64,000 nt of DNA from NCBI GenBank assembly GCA_010093485.1, contig MU001493.1, forward strand, positions 1,087,599 through 1,151,598. The letters are read 5' to 3'. The position numbers and the translations under genes were made by a program. This DNA comes from Karstenula rhodostoma CBS 690.94 (Eukaryota > Ascomycota > Dothideomycetes > Pleosporales > Didymosphaeriaceae). Shown here one piece after another: positions 53,258-64,000 of the stretch (position 1 is the stretch's first letter; the number at the start of each line of letters is the position of its first letter). Under the pieces are notes generated by a model. It was not told the origin of the DNA. It was given only the letters and a program-made list of their open reading frames with translations, and searched no databases.

Positions 53258-54943
53258 ATGGCACGTCCAAAATGGCTGCAAAGCTTTACACAGCACGGCA
53301 CCAAGCCGCCCTACCTTCTCAAGTATCGCAGCTCAGAAGCTTTCATCACCACGACGATTTCGCTGGCCATCTTCACGGACATGTTTCTTTACGCCCTCAT
53401 CGTTCCGGTCGTTCCTTTTGCAATCGAAACCAGGTCCCACGTCGACTCTTCCAAGGTACAGTACTGGGTGTCAGTCCTGATCGCCATTTACGCTGCGGCG
53501 CTGCTGTTTTTCTCGCCTATCTGTGGCTGGCTAGCTGATAGGAGTACGTCACGACGCTCGCCTCTGGTCATCGGTTTGTTTGCGCTGCTGGGCGCGACAA
53601 TATTGCTGGATATAGGGAGTGGCATTGGCATAATGATTGCGGGTAGGATCCTGCAGGGAACGAGTGCGGCGGTTGTGTAAGTTCTGTCTTCGACTTTGTG
53701 ATCTTTGGAGAAACCACCAAGCAGGGACCAGAATTGTTTCGAAATGGTGATCTTTCCGATCTTGGGGCTTCACATATATGAACCTTTGCTGATTGCTTGC
53801 AGGTGGGTCGTGGGGTTAGCGCTGCTAGCCGATACGGTGCCGCAGGAGCGGCTTGCACAGGCAATGGGATACGTTGGCGCTGGGATGAGCATCGGTATAC
53901 TTATTGGTCCGCTACTGGGTGGTGTAGTATTTGACCGCGCGGGCTATAGGGCTGTCTTTGGGATGGCGTACGCCTTGATTGGGCTTGATGTGCTTCTCCG
54001 CTTGCTGCTCGTCGAGAAGAAAGTCGCGGCGAGGTGGGACCCGGAAGTAGGTGGTAGAGAAAGGAGTCACAATGTGGAAAATGAAGAGCGAGTAAGCAAC
54101 GCGGTTCCGAGCTCGTCGAACGAGCTCGAGAAGGAGGCCGAGGTCAACACGCCACCGGATCCTGAGCAAGGCACTTTAGGCGTGTCAGAGCAGGCAGCGC
54201 GTGAAAACGGCCGCACACCGACGAGGCGCCGAATGCGTGACCGGTTACCGCCTCTCCTGTCTCTTCTATACTCCCGTCGACTTCTCGCAGCACTCTTCGG
54301 CGCTATGATGCAAGCCGCCATAATGACAGCCTTCGACTCGGTACTCACCATCCACGCGGCGAACACCTTCCAATGGACTTCCACTGGCGCAGCTCTCCTC
54401 TTCCTGCCCATTGTCATACCTTCCTTCCTGGGCCCGGTCTTTGGATACCTCAGCGACCGCTACGGGGGTCGCTACCTTGCAACGATTGGGTTCCTCTGTA
54501 CATGCCCACCGCTGGTCTGCCTGCGCTACGTCGACTCGAATACGATAAAGGACAAAGTACTCATATGCGCACTACTTTTCCTCGTGGGACTGAGCCTGGC
54601 AATGACGTTCCCACCGTTCATGACTGAAATCTCCGCCGTGGTGGAAGCGAAGGAGAAGAAGATGACTGCGAACGGCATGCGCGGGTACGGACCTGGGGGT
54701 GCCTACGCACAGGCCTACGCATTGTTCAACATGGCGTTTGCTGCAGGCTGTACATTGGGACCGTTGCTGGCTGGGTTTCTTGTTGAACAAGGGTGGGCTA
54801 CCATGGCTTGGATACTTGGTCTGCTGTCGGCGATCGCAGCTGTGCCGACCTTCTTCTGGTTGGGTGGATTTTTGTTTGCCAAAGCCCCTGAATTAGCACC
54901 TTCAGACGAGTGGCGATCTCCGCTCGATGATACGGCGACCTAG
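53258..54943 (+). CDS. MFS drug:H+ antiporter-like transporter (DHA1 type)
   Basis: Spliced product of 519 residues: exon 1 53258-53676, intron 53677-53802 (126 nt, GTAAGT donor, TTGCAG acceptor), exon 2 53803-54943. The start is MARPKWLQSF. TM1 has FTDMFLYALIVPVVPFAIE, and the loop 2-3 motif is GWLADRSTSRRSPL. After splicing GRILQGTSAAVV|WVVGLALLADTVP gives the antiporter-type TM5 region with GYVGAGMSIGILIGPLLGG. A long hydrophilic central loop (about residues 205-290) separates the two six-helix halves. This resembles vesicular-amine/polyamine or multidrug exporters of fungi. The substrate is unknown. No biosynthetic genes surround it. Confidence 0.88.
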
Positions 54944-56320
54944 CTGAGAATGCAAGGACGGAATGCCTCGAGAGATGAGACCATCGACATGCATCGGGTG
55001 TTGTGGGTTCTCCTCAAGATGCTGTGGAGATGAGACTAGATTCCATGCCTAGTTGGAACAGGGGATCGTTTCGAAGAAAGTTGAGGAATGAGGCAGGTGG
55101 TTTACCAGTGTTTGTCGCACTGCACGCCGGCGGACGGTAGGTGAGCAGTGGGTCGGCGCAAGCGACGTGCTGCGTTACAAAGGCAACCGTGGAATCGCTA
55201 GGAGACGGATAGGATATACGCACGGTAGTGCCTGACGTGTAGTACTACGGAGCTCCTATGGTGAGGCAGTGCAACCGCAGCCAGTGGAAGGACCTCCCTC
55301 AGTCGCGCGACATGCTCTGCGCCAGAAGTTGGCGGAGACGATGTGAGTGCTAGCGAGGACCCGGGTCGCCGCTACTATAAATGCGCACAAAGGCAGCAGA
55401 GTGTGGTGGAGTCCGCGCCCGGGGTATGTCCAGCGTACGCCTCATTCGGGTGCACACTGCACAGGACCACAGGTACAACTGGGCAAGACGGCGGCACGTG
55501 ACGTGTTTCAGGATAAATTGTGACAGGCGACCGCGTCCAACAAGGGAAGCACAACGGTCGCGCAGACACGATTTCGGGGCGATGGCTGCTAAGTGTGCCC
55601 AGTGGGGTGCAATGCGCAACAGCCGTGTGCCGGTCGGCTACCCAGGTAGGATGAAGGATGAAGGCGTAGATCTGCTTAGCCAACGCGAGGCCCAAAGCGG
55701 CAGGCGGCGCATTTCTGGCGGCATTCCTCGGGCTCCTGCGACGTCACCGCCAAGCGACGCCAACAGACGCAGGGCAAAGTTCCCCAGCGCATCGTCGGCG
55801 CTTTAAGATATCCTCAAGGCCAAAACACCCCAAAACACCCCAAAACACCCACGGCATGAGGCTGCGCCAAGGGCATGCCGCCGGGCCAACGATAGAGCCG
55901 CAACCCGCCCGCCAGCCATGCGCGGTGTGCGACGACCTGGTGCGAGTCCCGGACCCTGTGTTGCGCCGGGCCTTCGCGTCGACACCGCCCACTCCACTCG
56001 TCCCGGCGCCTAAGGGCATTGATCGCCCTTCTCGGGATTTTCGTCGTCGAGTCTGACCAGAGATGAAGATCGTCGGCCCGCCCTCGGACTTGAAAACCAG
56101 AGCCTTGCCCACACGCCAATACCCACTGTACTCTCACTGACGCCCTGCCATCTTGCCCTCTCTCCAGCGGCACCGCGCCGTCGTCCATGGACCCGGACTG
56201 CCCGACACTCACTTTATTTTAGCCTCGCTCGCAACGCGCATATGCATGCTGCCTTTCTCTTTCTCCACGTCGTTCCTTGAACCCGCATGGCAAGGTGCTG
56301 TGCCGCTCCAAGCAATCACC
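54944..56320. other. Intergenic, about 1.4 kb, no supportable gene
   Basis: Several frames of 100-140 codons occur on both strands (for example 55381-55806 plus and 55814-56212 minus), Arg-rich and without domains. A CTATAAATG sequence near 55375 resembles a TATA box but has no gene after it. A 10-bp triplicate lies at 55821-55850. Confidence 0.45.
55821..55850. repeat. 10-bp tandem repeat, three units (CAAAACACCC)
   Basis: Three perfect head-to-tail copies of CAAAACACCC occur upstream of the GT31 gene. Confidence 0.9.
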
Positions 56321-57800
56321 ATGCCTCCTCGCACTTTCCTTTGCCGCCTTATATTCTGTGCCATCTTCTCAGTCTCTATCATCAACGTCTTTAGTGGGGC
56401 CTCCTCGCCCTCGTTTTTCCTCCGCTACTCCAAGCCGGCTGCGCAATCGCAGCACGATGTGGTGTGTCCGCAGTCAGAACTGGCCGACGACGTGCTAGTG
56501 GTGCTGCGAACTGGCGCCACCGAGTCACGCCAGAAGGTACCCGTCCACTTCAAAACGACGCTGCGATGTGTTCCCCACTTTGTTATCTTGTCGGACCTGG
56601 ATGAGGAAATCGAAGGCCATGCAGTGCACGATGTTTTGGGAGGTCACGGAGGTGTCACGGAGAAGAGCAGGAACGAGCACGATGACTTCAAGCTGTACCA
56701 TCACCTGCAAAAGCACGGAAGGCAGGATGTCGACAGCCAGAGGATCATCATGGCCGATTCGGGCTCCAGTAAAGGCGACTACCTCAACACCGGAAACGAA
56801 GGCTGGAAGCTCGACAAGTGGAAGTTTCTGCCCATGATTGACCGGTCTTTCGAGGAGATGCCCACCGCGAAGTGGTACGTCTTCTTCGAAGCTGACACCT
56901 TCCTCGGCTGGAACAACCTCCTGGAGTACCTCGCCAACTTCGACGCGAGCAAGCCGTACTACATCGGCAAGCACCTCTACATCAACGACATCGAATTCGG
57001 ATACGGCGGAGCAGGCTTCGTCCTGTCCAATCCGGCGATGCGCAAGGTTATCGAACAGCGCTCCATGCGCATCCGCGACTACGAGGACTTCACCGCGACG
57101 CACTGGGTCGGCGACTGCGCGCTCGGCAAAGTCCTCGAAGACGCCAAAGTCCCTTTGCATCGCGCATTTCCTCACTTCCAAGGCGACTCACCCGCGACCT
57201 TGGACCCCGCGACCAGTAAAATCGACCGCAACGCCTGGTGCTTCCCCGTCATCACGTATCACCACGTCTCACCGTCCGAGATCTCGGACCTATGGCACTT
57301 TGAGCAGAGCTGGTACAAGAGGGTATGTGTTCCCCGCCCTTGGTACACTAGAAACCTGAAACGCACGGAAAGCTGACTTGCGCTAGCACGACATTTTGCT
57401 TCGCCACCGCGATGTCTTCCGCGAGCTCGTGCACCCCAGAGTCGGCGCGCAGGTCGCCAACTGGGACAACATGTCGAGTGACAAGGAGTACAACGCGCAC
57501 GACCACGGCAGCTTGTCCGACCCGCTCGAGAGCAATGCCTGGAAGAGCTTCAAGCACTGCCACGACATGTGCGAGAACAAGAAGGACTGCGTGCAGTTTT
57601 CTTACCAGCCGGGCAGCTGCTCGGTCAACTTCTCTTTTCGATTAGGGTACTCCAAGCCGACGGAGCGGATCACCTCGGGCTGGATGACGGACCGCGTCGA
57701 CGAGCTGTTCGTTAAGCTCGAGACAAAGTGCGGCATTAGGGACTGGTTCAGTCCGGCGGAAGGGTCGCATATCCACGACCAACAGCGACGAAGGAGGTAA
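56321..57800 (+). CDS. Fringe-like GT31 family glycosyltransferase with Cys-rich C-terminus
   Basis: Spliced product of 471 residues: exon 1 56321-57322, intron 57323-57386 (64 nt), exon 2 57387-57800. The signal anchor (FLCRLIFCAIFSVSIINVF) follows directly after MPPRT, giving type II Golgi topology. The catalytic part has DDVLVVLRTGATE, PHFVILSDLDEE, KWYVFFEADTFLGWNNL with the EAD metal-binding motif, and the acceptor-site-like GYGGAGFVLSNPAMR and THWVGDCALGKVL. After the intron a Cys-rich stretch (HCHDMCENKKDCVQFSYQPGSC) resembles a PAN/apple-type module. An in-frame ATG at 56246 would add 25 residues, but 56321 has the better ATCACCATG context and places the anchor at the N-terminus. Donor and acceptor sugars are unknown. 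Confidence 0.88.
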
Positions 57801-58505
57801 AGGCCTGGAACGGCTCACTGCATGGGTACCGGAGTTTTGACGGACTTTGAGCGTTTTTGCATTGTAGAAAGATACCCCCTAAAAGGCAGATGGCGCCCCA
57901 GAAGCGCAGCACTCGCTTGTAGAATAAATAATACCCGGCCTGCACTGCGCATGGCATAGCGATCGACTAGATCGAACCAAATAAATCAACGTAAAATACA
58001 ACCTTCCCGACGCACGCCGAAGTACCGCTAATACTACACTTCCCTACAACGGAAAGTCCTTCCAAGAAAGCTAGTCTGCCATCCAGCCAGCCATTCTACT
58101 CTACACTCAAACTCACCCGCGCCTTACAGTACACGACCCAGAGCGTGCACAAGTACGTCTCAAAACGCTTCAAGGCAATCCCCCCGATCAAGGCATCATT
58201 CGCGTCCGCCCAGCACCCACAGTGGCCAAACCTCGGCACCAATCCCATCTCCTCACCACAGCTTCACAACCCGCCACACTCGAAACGAAAAAGTAGCCTC
58301 GACTCCCCAACGCCAGACAAAGAGTTAGAAAATATTCGCTGGGCATCTGCCACTCGCACCCATGGTTCGCGCGGACCCCCGGTCCTAGCAGCCAAGCTAG
58401 CCCGCACACCGCCGACGCCCCCGTTCCACCGACGCGGGCGGGGCTAAATCAGACGTCGAAGAGACAAAGGAAAATGAACGGGGTGTCTAGCGATGGGGTT
58501 GCAAT
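57801..58505. other. Convergent intergenic region
   Basis: About 700 bp between the 3' ends of two convergent genes. The plus frame 58145-58447 is without features. Confidence 0.5.
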
Positions 58506-59477
58506 CTAGCGCCCGCCCATGAGCAGCCCCATTTCCATGCTGCCGAAGTTGTTGGCGTTGGTACTGAGGGCGTGGGTGGGTGGATGCGGCGGCGCGAGGG
58601 CGTGTGGCTGCGACTTTGGATGTGCTTTGGGGTTCTCGTGCGTGCTTGCCGGCGAAGACGAGGGCGCTGGCAGGGGGGTTGACGCAGATTGGGATGCCTT
58701 CGGCACCGTCTTCTGCGCGATGGCGGAGTCGACTTTCTCTTTGGTCTTGTCGAGCTTCGGGGGCTCCTGTGCGTCCTCTTTGTTCGCGGCGTCCTGCGGC
58801 GTCCCTGGGCCTTCCTTTCCCGCTGCCGTAGCAGCCCTGAGATCCTCCGCCGCGAGCTGCACGCCCGGCGACGGTGCTGCTGGATGCTTGCTCGCCTCCG
58901 CGGGCGGCTCGTTGAGCCTCGTGGGCGGCGCCTCGATGTCCTCCCCGTCGACGTACGTCTGCTTGTCCGTCTGCATCTGCTTTTTCAAGTCCTTATCCGG
59001 GGCCGCTGGGCCGGGGGGCGCGTCGATCCAGCGGTCGCTGTGCTCGGCATGGTGGACGCCTGGGTCGATGGCGGGCGTGATGGTCAGGGGCTCGATGAGT
59101 GCGCCGTTTCCTTTTTCTTCTTTTTCCTCTTTCTCTTTCTCCTGTTGCTTGCTGTCTTCCTGTGGCGGGGGTGCCTCCACCTGCGCCTGCTCCTGCTCCT
59201 GCATGGTCGTCTTCAACTGCTCCCCTAGCTGGTACTTCCAGTCGTCCGGCAGTGTCGCGCCACCTGCTCTATCCCCACCCCCACCAAAGAAACCGACGCG
59301 CGAGACACAGCCGTAGTGCATACAGCGGAGTTCGTTGAGGGCACAGACGGTGAGCACGGCGATTAGAACGAGGAAGCCGATGCGGGTTTTGTTGCGGTGG
59401 CGGAGGGAGGTTTTGCGGCGCATCGAGGGAGGAGATGGGGGTGCGGAGGGCGTGTTCCAAGGATTTGGGAGGGGCAT
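58506..59477 (-). CDS. Hypothetical single-pass membrane protein with disordered charged tail
   Basis: A 323-residue single-exon protein. The frame is open upstream but only from a TTG; the first ATG is 59477 (MPLPNPWNTPSAPP). A basic N-terminus (MRRKTSLRHRNKTR) precedes one TM helix (IGFLVLIAVLTVCALNEL), giving a type II orientation. A short Cys/Gly segment (CMHYGCVSRVGFFGGGGD) follows. The rest is low complexity: a Gln/Glu/Lys run (KQQEKEKEEKEEKGNG), Pro/Ala-rich repeats and a Ser/Pro/His-rich end. A GT microsatellite lies in the leader near 59521-59543. The large luminal tail would be intrinsically disordered. No family was recognised. The plus-strand frame 58519-59316 is its antisense shadow. 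Confidence 0.65.
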   Translation of the reverse strand: MPLPNPWNTPSAPPSPPSMRRKTSLRHRNKTRIGFLVLIAVLTVCALNELRCMHYGCVSRVGFFGGGGDRAGGATLPDDWKYQLGEQLKTTMQEQEQAQVEAPPPQEDSKQQEKEKEEKEEKGNGALIEPLTITPAIDPGVHHAEHSDRWIDAPPGPAAPDKDLKKQMQTDKQTYVDGEDIEAPPTRLNEPPAEASKHPAAPSPGVQLAAEDLRAATAAGKEGPGTPQDAANKEDAQEPPKLDKTKEKVDSAIAQKTVPKASQSASTPLPAPSSSPASTHENPKAHPKSQPHALAPPHPPTHALSTNANNFGSMEMGLLMGGR

Positions 59478-61212
59478 CTTGGGAACGGTTGTGGGGTTCT
59501 GTTTTCCAGGGGTTCGGCGGTGTGTGTGTCTGTGTGTGTGTAGGAGATGGCCCCGGATGCTGGCAAGCAGTCTGGAGATGAGGGGCTTTTGGCTTCGTGC
59601 AGTTCGTCTACCGGTTCGAGATATTTGTCTCGAGGTGAAGTCTTTGGTGTATAGATCTGGATCTACCTCGCATCCACGATCCTCCTTTCCACTCGCAGTT
59701 TCAATATGCCTTGGTCTCTCACCACTTCCCAGTCGCGCACAACTCCGCTCGTGAATGAGAGAGACAACGGGTGTCGTGGGTTCTTCCCTCTTCCCAAGAC
59801 GTAGATCTTGATGCCCCAGCTCAGGTCTCGGGTGGAGAGTACAACGTGGTAGGCCAAAAGACAATTTTCGACGTCACTGCTAGCGGCCAGCAGCGAGGGA
59901 GCTCGGTAGAGGATGAAAAGATGAACAGCCGTCCTGACGCGGCATCTCCCTCGCGCCATGCAGAACGTACAGCCAGGGCGTAATACTCGCCCTCACTCCC
60001 TCCCTCCCTCCCTTCCCAACTAAACCGTTCTAGCAGCCCACCGTTCGTCCCTTGCCTGAGAATAACTCGGAAGCAGTCCTTCACTTTCCAATCAAGCCCC
60101 GCATCGTCGGCGCAACCTCTCGTCCCAAATCCCTCAACCTCCTTCCAAGTCCCTCCTTGCTATCCCTGCGCATGGGCGACACACAGCATGACAAAGTTGA
60201 CCACGAATACCGTGAAGCCCATGCTGACGGCGCGAAAACCTCGGCCGTCTTCCCCGCTTGGCCGTGGCGAGGCGGAAGAACCACGGAGCCCGCGTGGAAT
60301 GGCGTACTGGACTGGAATCGACATCCCTGGCGTGCGTTTTGCCTCGCTCTGCTGTCTCCTCGCGCAACCGAAGCAGCAAGGAATGCCCTACGCGGTGCCC
60401 CTTTCGCCCCCAAAGTTAGCGTAAACGACGCAAAAGGCAGAATGCCACATAGATTGCTCTAGCTTCGGCCGCTGGTGAAATGTGGCGATTTTGAGCGTTG
60501 AGGATGTGTTTCTTGAGTGTTTCAATTGTAGAACCGGATGCCGACCGCTGGTGGGAGGCAGGGAAAGACACTTGACTTTGAACAGCAGACAGTGAGAAGA
60601 AACTGGGCGCGCTACTCGGGAGCCACTTTTAAAGCGAGACGCGCGCTCGGGGATACCGCTATCACGACGTGAGAACGGGAGAAGGGGCATTGGTCGGATT
60701 GCTCCCTTGCGGCGCGGTTGTGTTGCAGTGCCAGGTTGTCGGCATCGATCATCATCAAAAACACTAGGCACAGGGAGACTAGTGTAAATGTGTCCGAGTT
60801 TTACCCCTACAAAGGACTGCTTGTGACACGTCGAGTGGAGCAAAGACCCTGGGGGATATGCAAGTGTAAGATTACATTCGCGCCATCGCGCCTCTCGCCT
60901 TCGGATTATGGTGGACAGGTGGTATAAGTTTTAAGAGCAAGAACGTGGAAACAAAATATCTAGATCTGTCGTCACTCAACGTCCAAGATCATCATATGCG
61001 TGGACTATCCCTACCAAACATCGGCAAAGAACATAGAACACCTCTCCGAATGAAAGCGCCGAGTTCCCAGCTCTTCTACGCGGACCACAATATAGATAGT
61101 AAGTGGATATACGCTGGTCTGCATCGCACAGTAGTGTGCCAAATTACGAAGAGATAGTAATATATGGTCGAAAGAGACAAGGGGGAGAATGTAAGGTTGT
61201 TGGTTGAGGAAT
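59478..61212. other. Intergenic, about 1.7 kb, no supportable gene
   Basis: It contains the promoter of the single-pass protein with a GT-rich microsatellite (59521-59543) and a CCCT-rich polypyrimidine run (59990-60018). The 3' region of the Boi-type gene lies on the right. Frames at 60052-60462 (plus) and 60388-60843 (minus) lack features. Confidence 0.45.
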
Positions 61213-64000
61213 TCAACTGATAGAGACCAGTCCGGGCGTAAAGCTCGGTTTCCGCTTGTGCTCTGACTCTGGCGATGGTGGTGATTCGACAGTTGGCGGC
61301 GACTTTGGTGGAAGCTGTGGTGGTTCCTGACCAACGCCGTTCTCGGCGTACTCCAGGAGGGCTTTCGCATCATCGAGCCCAGAGATAGCAAGACCTTGCT
61401 TCTCGTCTTCTTCATGGATGACACTCTCCTGGATGCTCTCCTTCGTGCTCTGCTTGCTGTCCATGTCGATCGATGCGTTTTCAGTGTCGTCATCGTCCAT
61501 GAGCGCTGGTGGTCGTTGACGCATGGCCCGAGCTTTTTCCAGAGAAATCGTCTTTTGTTGGTAAGTGGTCGTGACGGAAAGGCTATCGTCCCTATCGATA
61601 GTAGCCTTCATCAATGCAGCCATCCACAAACGGCCGGCCTGGATGTTGTCGACGGCGAAGTAGTGGACGATCGGCTTCGTGAATTGGACGCCTCTCTGCA
61701 AGCCTGCACGCGGAGGTACAAGCTTGAAGATGAACATACCCGCCATGTCTTCTTCAATGCCGTTGTTGTTGGCAGCAGAAGCAGCGGTCGGAATGGTGGC
61801 CCCTTGCGGTGATGATGGCGAGGATGCCGCCCGAGTAATTGTTGCGTGGAATCCAGTAATCCGTTCGTTGTTGGCTGGAAGCACCCGATGGGAAGAGATA
61901 TCGATCAATCCCTTCTCTTCTGTATCCGTTTCGGCGTAGAAGTAGGAAAGACGTCGACCGCGAAGCACGAACAATCGTGTCTTCCAGGTGGTCATCAAGC
62001 TTGATGACTTCTTCTTCATCCATCCACTATAGTCGCAGCCCTCCATGGCTTCTTGGGGAGTGATTTGCTGGCGGCCTCGAAGATAGGCGCTCGTGCCGTG
62101 CTTCTTGGCCTTCTTCTTACCGTCCTTACTCACGGACATTCCAGTTGATCGCTTGTTCAAGTCGGGAATCTCCAATGAATTTGAAGTTCCGGAAGGCGTG
62201 CTTGAGCCTGTTCGGGTAGGTGATTGCAGGGGAGATTCTTTGATCGGAGATGCGGTGATGTCTCCAGAGCTGACATTTGCTCTTTCTGTTCCTGTGACCG
62301 CGTCTGATATAGCGCGCAGGCCGAGACCCCTCGCTCTCTTGGAAAAGAATGAATGGGACTGAGCAGGGGCCGCCGGCGAGGGCGATGCACGTCCTTGCGA
62401 TGACGCCTCACTGCCAGGTACGCGAGGCGAGTTCGCAATGGCATCGATGCTCGGAGAATCGTAGTCTGGTAATTTGGTCACAGTGGGTGGTCCATCATTC
62501 GTAGGCTTCAGGGGCTGCACAAAGTCGAAGTTGCTCGAGCTGCGATGGGACTTGATGCTAGAACCAAAGTAAGCCTTGGCCGCTGCTGACACAGAGCTGG
62601 CTCCGCCAGTTGCAGAATCCGCACTGCCAATTCTGCTATGCCGCCGATTGTATGTAGCGCGACGGCCATCTTCGGTCCTGAAGCTCGGATTGCGCGAGTG
62701 GCTTGGACTTTCCCTCTTGCGAAGTACATTGCGTGATTTTCGGTTGTCGACTTCTCCTCCAGAGAAATATCCTCGGTCTATATCAGCGGCCGTCATTTGG
62801 CTGATGCCGGACTCGCGACGACGGAGTCCATTTTCATCTGGACTACCTGGGGCGCCGTAATGCGAAGAAGATGGTCGCCTGGTGTCGGATTGGGGAGATC
62901 CCATGACCCAACCACGGTCGAATGATGGAGTCTTCTTGTGGGACGCTGAAGCAACGGGTGGCAGTTTCATGCCTCCCGCAGAGGTCGGCGTAGGCATGTT
63001 CATAGTCGAATCAATGGACGAGTGCCTTCGGTTGTGATTCAAGCTTCGGACAGAAGCAGCAGAAGGGCGCGTAGATGTACCAAACGTCGGGGAAGTGGGA
63101 GAGAATTGTGCCAGAGGCGACGTTACTTCCACAGGAGGTAACATGGAACGGCCTGCGGTTGAGTGTGCTCTGGGCAGCGTCTGTTTCCCGAGCATACTCT
63201 TCATCGCCGGTCCGTCTCTCAGACTGGGTATACGGGGTAGTACTGCGCTCATCGACGTTGCGCGGGTGCGAGCCGCAGAATCAAGCGCGGATTCCTCGGG
63301 ACCATCAAATGCTGGCATGGCCTTTGCGGCATCTTTTGAGTTCTTCACTTCTTGCTGCAGTGCCTTGATCTTCACCCATGTCCTCAGTCGCGGTCCAACC
63401 GGCCCCAGTTCGAATTCCTTTAGGAAGATGGTGGCCTGGTCCATGCCTAGAAGCGCCTCCCCATTGATTTCTTGCTCTTTGAAGATATCGCAGTGCTTCT
63501 TCTCCACACCCACGTCTTCTAGATATTCTGCCACGCGCGCCGGAGACCAATTATTTACTTCTTGCTCCGTGTGCAGATTGTGCTCCTCCTCTTCAGTTTC
63601 TTGGCCGTTGATGTAGGACAGTCTGTGGTGACTGCTGTACTCGCTTCCAGAGTCGTTGGACGGCGTTGGCCTAAGGTCTTTTCCAGCAGCACTATGACGC
63701 GGAGTGCTCATGTCGGTAATGTGCTCGTCGATGACGCTGAGTGTCTCATGCATGACCGGACTTGATATGGTGGGTTCTTCCTCCCGCGGAACATCGCCGC
63801 TCAGTGCCTGCCCAATGCTCCTTGACTGCGCAGATATCGAAGATCTATTGGTGTTGGACGCCTGGGTCGCAGAGTTACTAGGAGCAATCTGAAGAGGTTG
63901 TGTACTGGGAGCCGAATCGTAAGGGGCAGCTTCATTGGGGTCGGTCAGAGGTAGCGGGGCAGAGATGGGCGCGGCATCCACGTCCACGGGCTGCAAGACC
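61213..64000 (-). CDS. Boi1/Boi2-type polarity protein with SAM and PH domains (5' end outside the window)
   Basis: At least 928 codons are open to the window edge. The first in-window Met-like codon is only a TTG, so the true start and any SH3 domain, which leads Boi proteins, lie beyond 64000. Counting from 63996, a SAM domain spans about 147-215 (NNWSPARVAEYLEDVGVEKK, FLKEFELGPVGPRLRTW). A long Ser/Pro/Arg-rich disordered region with many possible phosphosites follows. A PH domain lies at about 655-800 (YSGWMKKKSSSLMTTWKTRL, VHYFAVDNIQAGRLWMAALM). A Pro-rich tail (PPQLPPKSPPTVESPP) could bind SH3 domains. Boi proteins link Cdc42 and exocyst function at growth sites on the plasma membrane. 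Confidence 0.9.
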   Translation of the reverse strand, partial: VLQPVDVDAAPISAPLPLTDPNEAAPYDSAPSTQPLQIAPSNSATQASNTNRSSISAQSRSIGQALSGDVPREEEPTISSPVMHETLSVIDEHITDMSTPRHSAAGKDLRPTPSNDSGSEYSSHHRLSYINGQETEEEEHNLHTEQEVNNWSPARVAEYLEDVGVEKKHCDIFKEQEINGEALLGMDQATIFLKEFELGPVGPRLRTWVKIKALQQEVKNSKDAAKAMPAFDGPEESALDSAARTRATSMSAVLPRIPSLRDGPAMKSMLGKQTLPRAHSTAGRSMLPPVEVTSPLAQFSPTSPTFGTSTRPSAASVRSLNHNRRHSSIDSTMNMPTPTSAGGMKLPPVASASHKKTPSFDRGWVMGSPQSDTRRPSSSHYGAPGSPDENGLRRRESGISQMTAADIDRGYFSGGEVDNRKSRNVLRKRESPSHSRNPSFRTEDGRRATYNRRHSRIGSADSATGGASSVSAAAKAYFGSSIKSHRSSSNFDFVQPLKPTNDGPPTVTKLPDYDSPSIDAIANSPRVPGSEASSQGRASPSPAAPAQSHSFFSKRARGLGLRAISDAVTGTERANVSSGDITASPIKESPLQSPTRTGSSTPSGTSNSLEIPDLNKRSTGMSVSKDGKKKAKKHGTSAYLRGRQQITPQEAMEGCDYSGWMKKKSSSLMTTWKTRLFVLRGRRLSYFYAETDTEEKGLIDISSHRVLPANNERITGFHATITRAASSPSSPQGATIPTAASAANNNGIEEDMAGMFIFKLVPPRAGLQRGVQFTKPIVHYFAVDNIQAGRLWMAALMKATIDRDDSLSVTTTYQQKTISLEKARAMRQRPPALMDDDDTENASIDMDSKQSTKESIQESVIHEEDEKQGLAISGLDDAKALLEYAENGVGQEPPQLPPKSPPTVESPPSPESEHKRKPSFTPGLVSIS

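Noticed and set aside
55370..55400. Promoter-like CTATAAATG followed by a 141-codon frame (55381-55806)
   Set aside because: The ATG lies inside the TATA match itself, so it cannot be used by that promoter. The frame is Arg-rich and featureless.
58519..59316. 265-codon plus-strand Cys/Ser/Gly-rich frame
   Set aside because: Antisense shadow of the single-pass membrane protein, whose minus-strand frame has an ATG, a basic flank and a TM helix.

Overview
The window is nuclear DNA of a filamentous ascomycete (Pezizomycotina). I lean towards Dothideomycetes from the flavour of the proteins, but the sequence alone cannot prove the class. The evidence is short GT-AG introns (mostly 44-64 nt) with CTAAC/CTGAC branch sites, moderately GC-rich coding DNA, fungal-only families (Zn2Cys6 regulators, GT90, GH45, Gcn5 of the SAGA type, Boi-type SAM-PH protein) and no operons or Shine-Dalgarno sites. 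I reconstructed multi-exon models by joining reading frames at splice sites and checked that every spliced length is a multiple of three.

Layout. 0-9 kb is a dense housekeeping block: Rad1 checkpoint clamp, a four-exon Ost5, the Gcn5 acetyltransferase (sharing a 299-bp divergent promoter with Ost5), two small fungal proteins, the mitochondrial NADH-cytochrome b5 reductase Mcr1 and a glutathione-dependent formaldehyde-activating enzyme. 9.6-11.7 kb holds a large secreted Ser/Tyr/Pro repeat protein. 13.8-19.4 kb carries four lineage-type hypotheticals. 20-26.5 kb has a GT90 glycosyltransferase and a SulP sulfate permease with STAS domain. 27-30 kb has a Cys-rich unknown and an AflR-type zinc-cluster regulator with no visible biosynthetic genes beside it.

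30.1-36.3 kb is the largest stretch without a gene that I can support (about 6.1 kb). 36.3-47.4 kb looks like a catabolic neighbourhood: an AKR7-like aldo-keto reductase and an AtuA/DUF1446 protein fire divergently from one promoter, followed by a secretory-type WD40 propeller, a regulator with two tandem Zn2Cys6 clusters and, divergent from it, an MFS sugar/quinate-type transporter. This set (enzyme, enzyme, regulator, importer) is the best candidate in the window for an undescribed functional unit. Its substrate cannot be read from sequence.

48.5-64 kb holds a GH45 endoglucanase, a CorA-like two-TM membrane protein, a 2-kb repeat-bearing gap with an AT-rich element flanked by 25-bp terminal inverted repeats (MITE-like, 52599-52959), a DHA1 drug:H+ antiporter, a fringe-like GT31 glycosyltransferase, an unknown single-pass protein and, running off the right edge, a Boi1/Boi2-type polarity protein. 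Nothing viral, no rRNA, no convincing tRNA and no CRISPR were seen.
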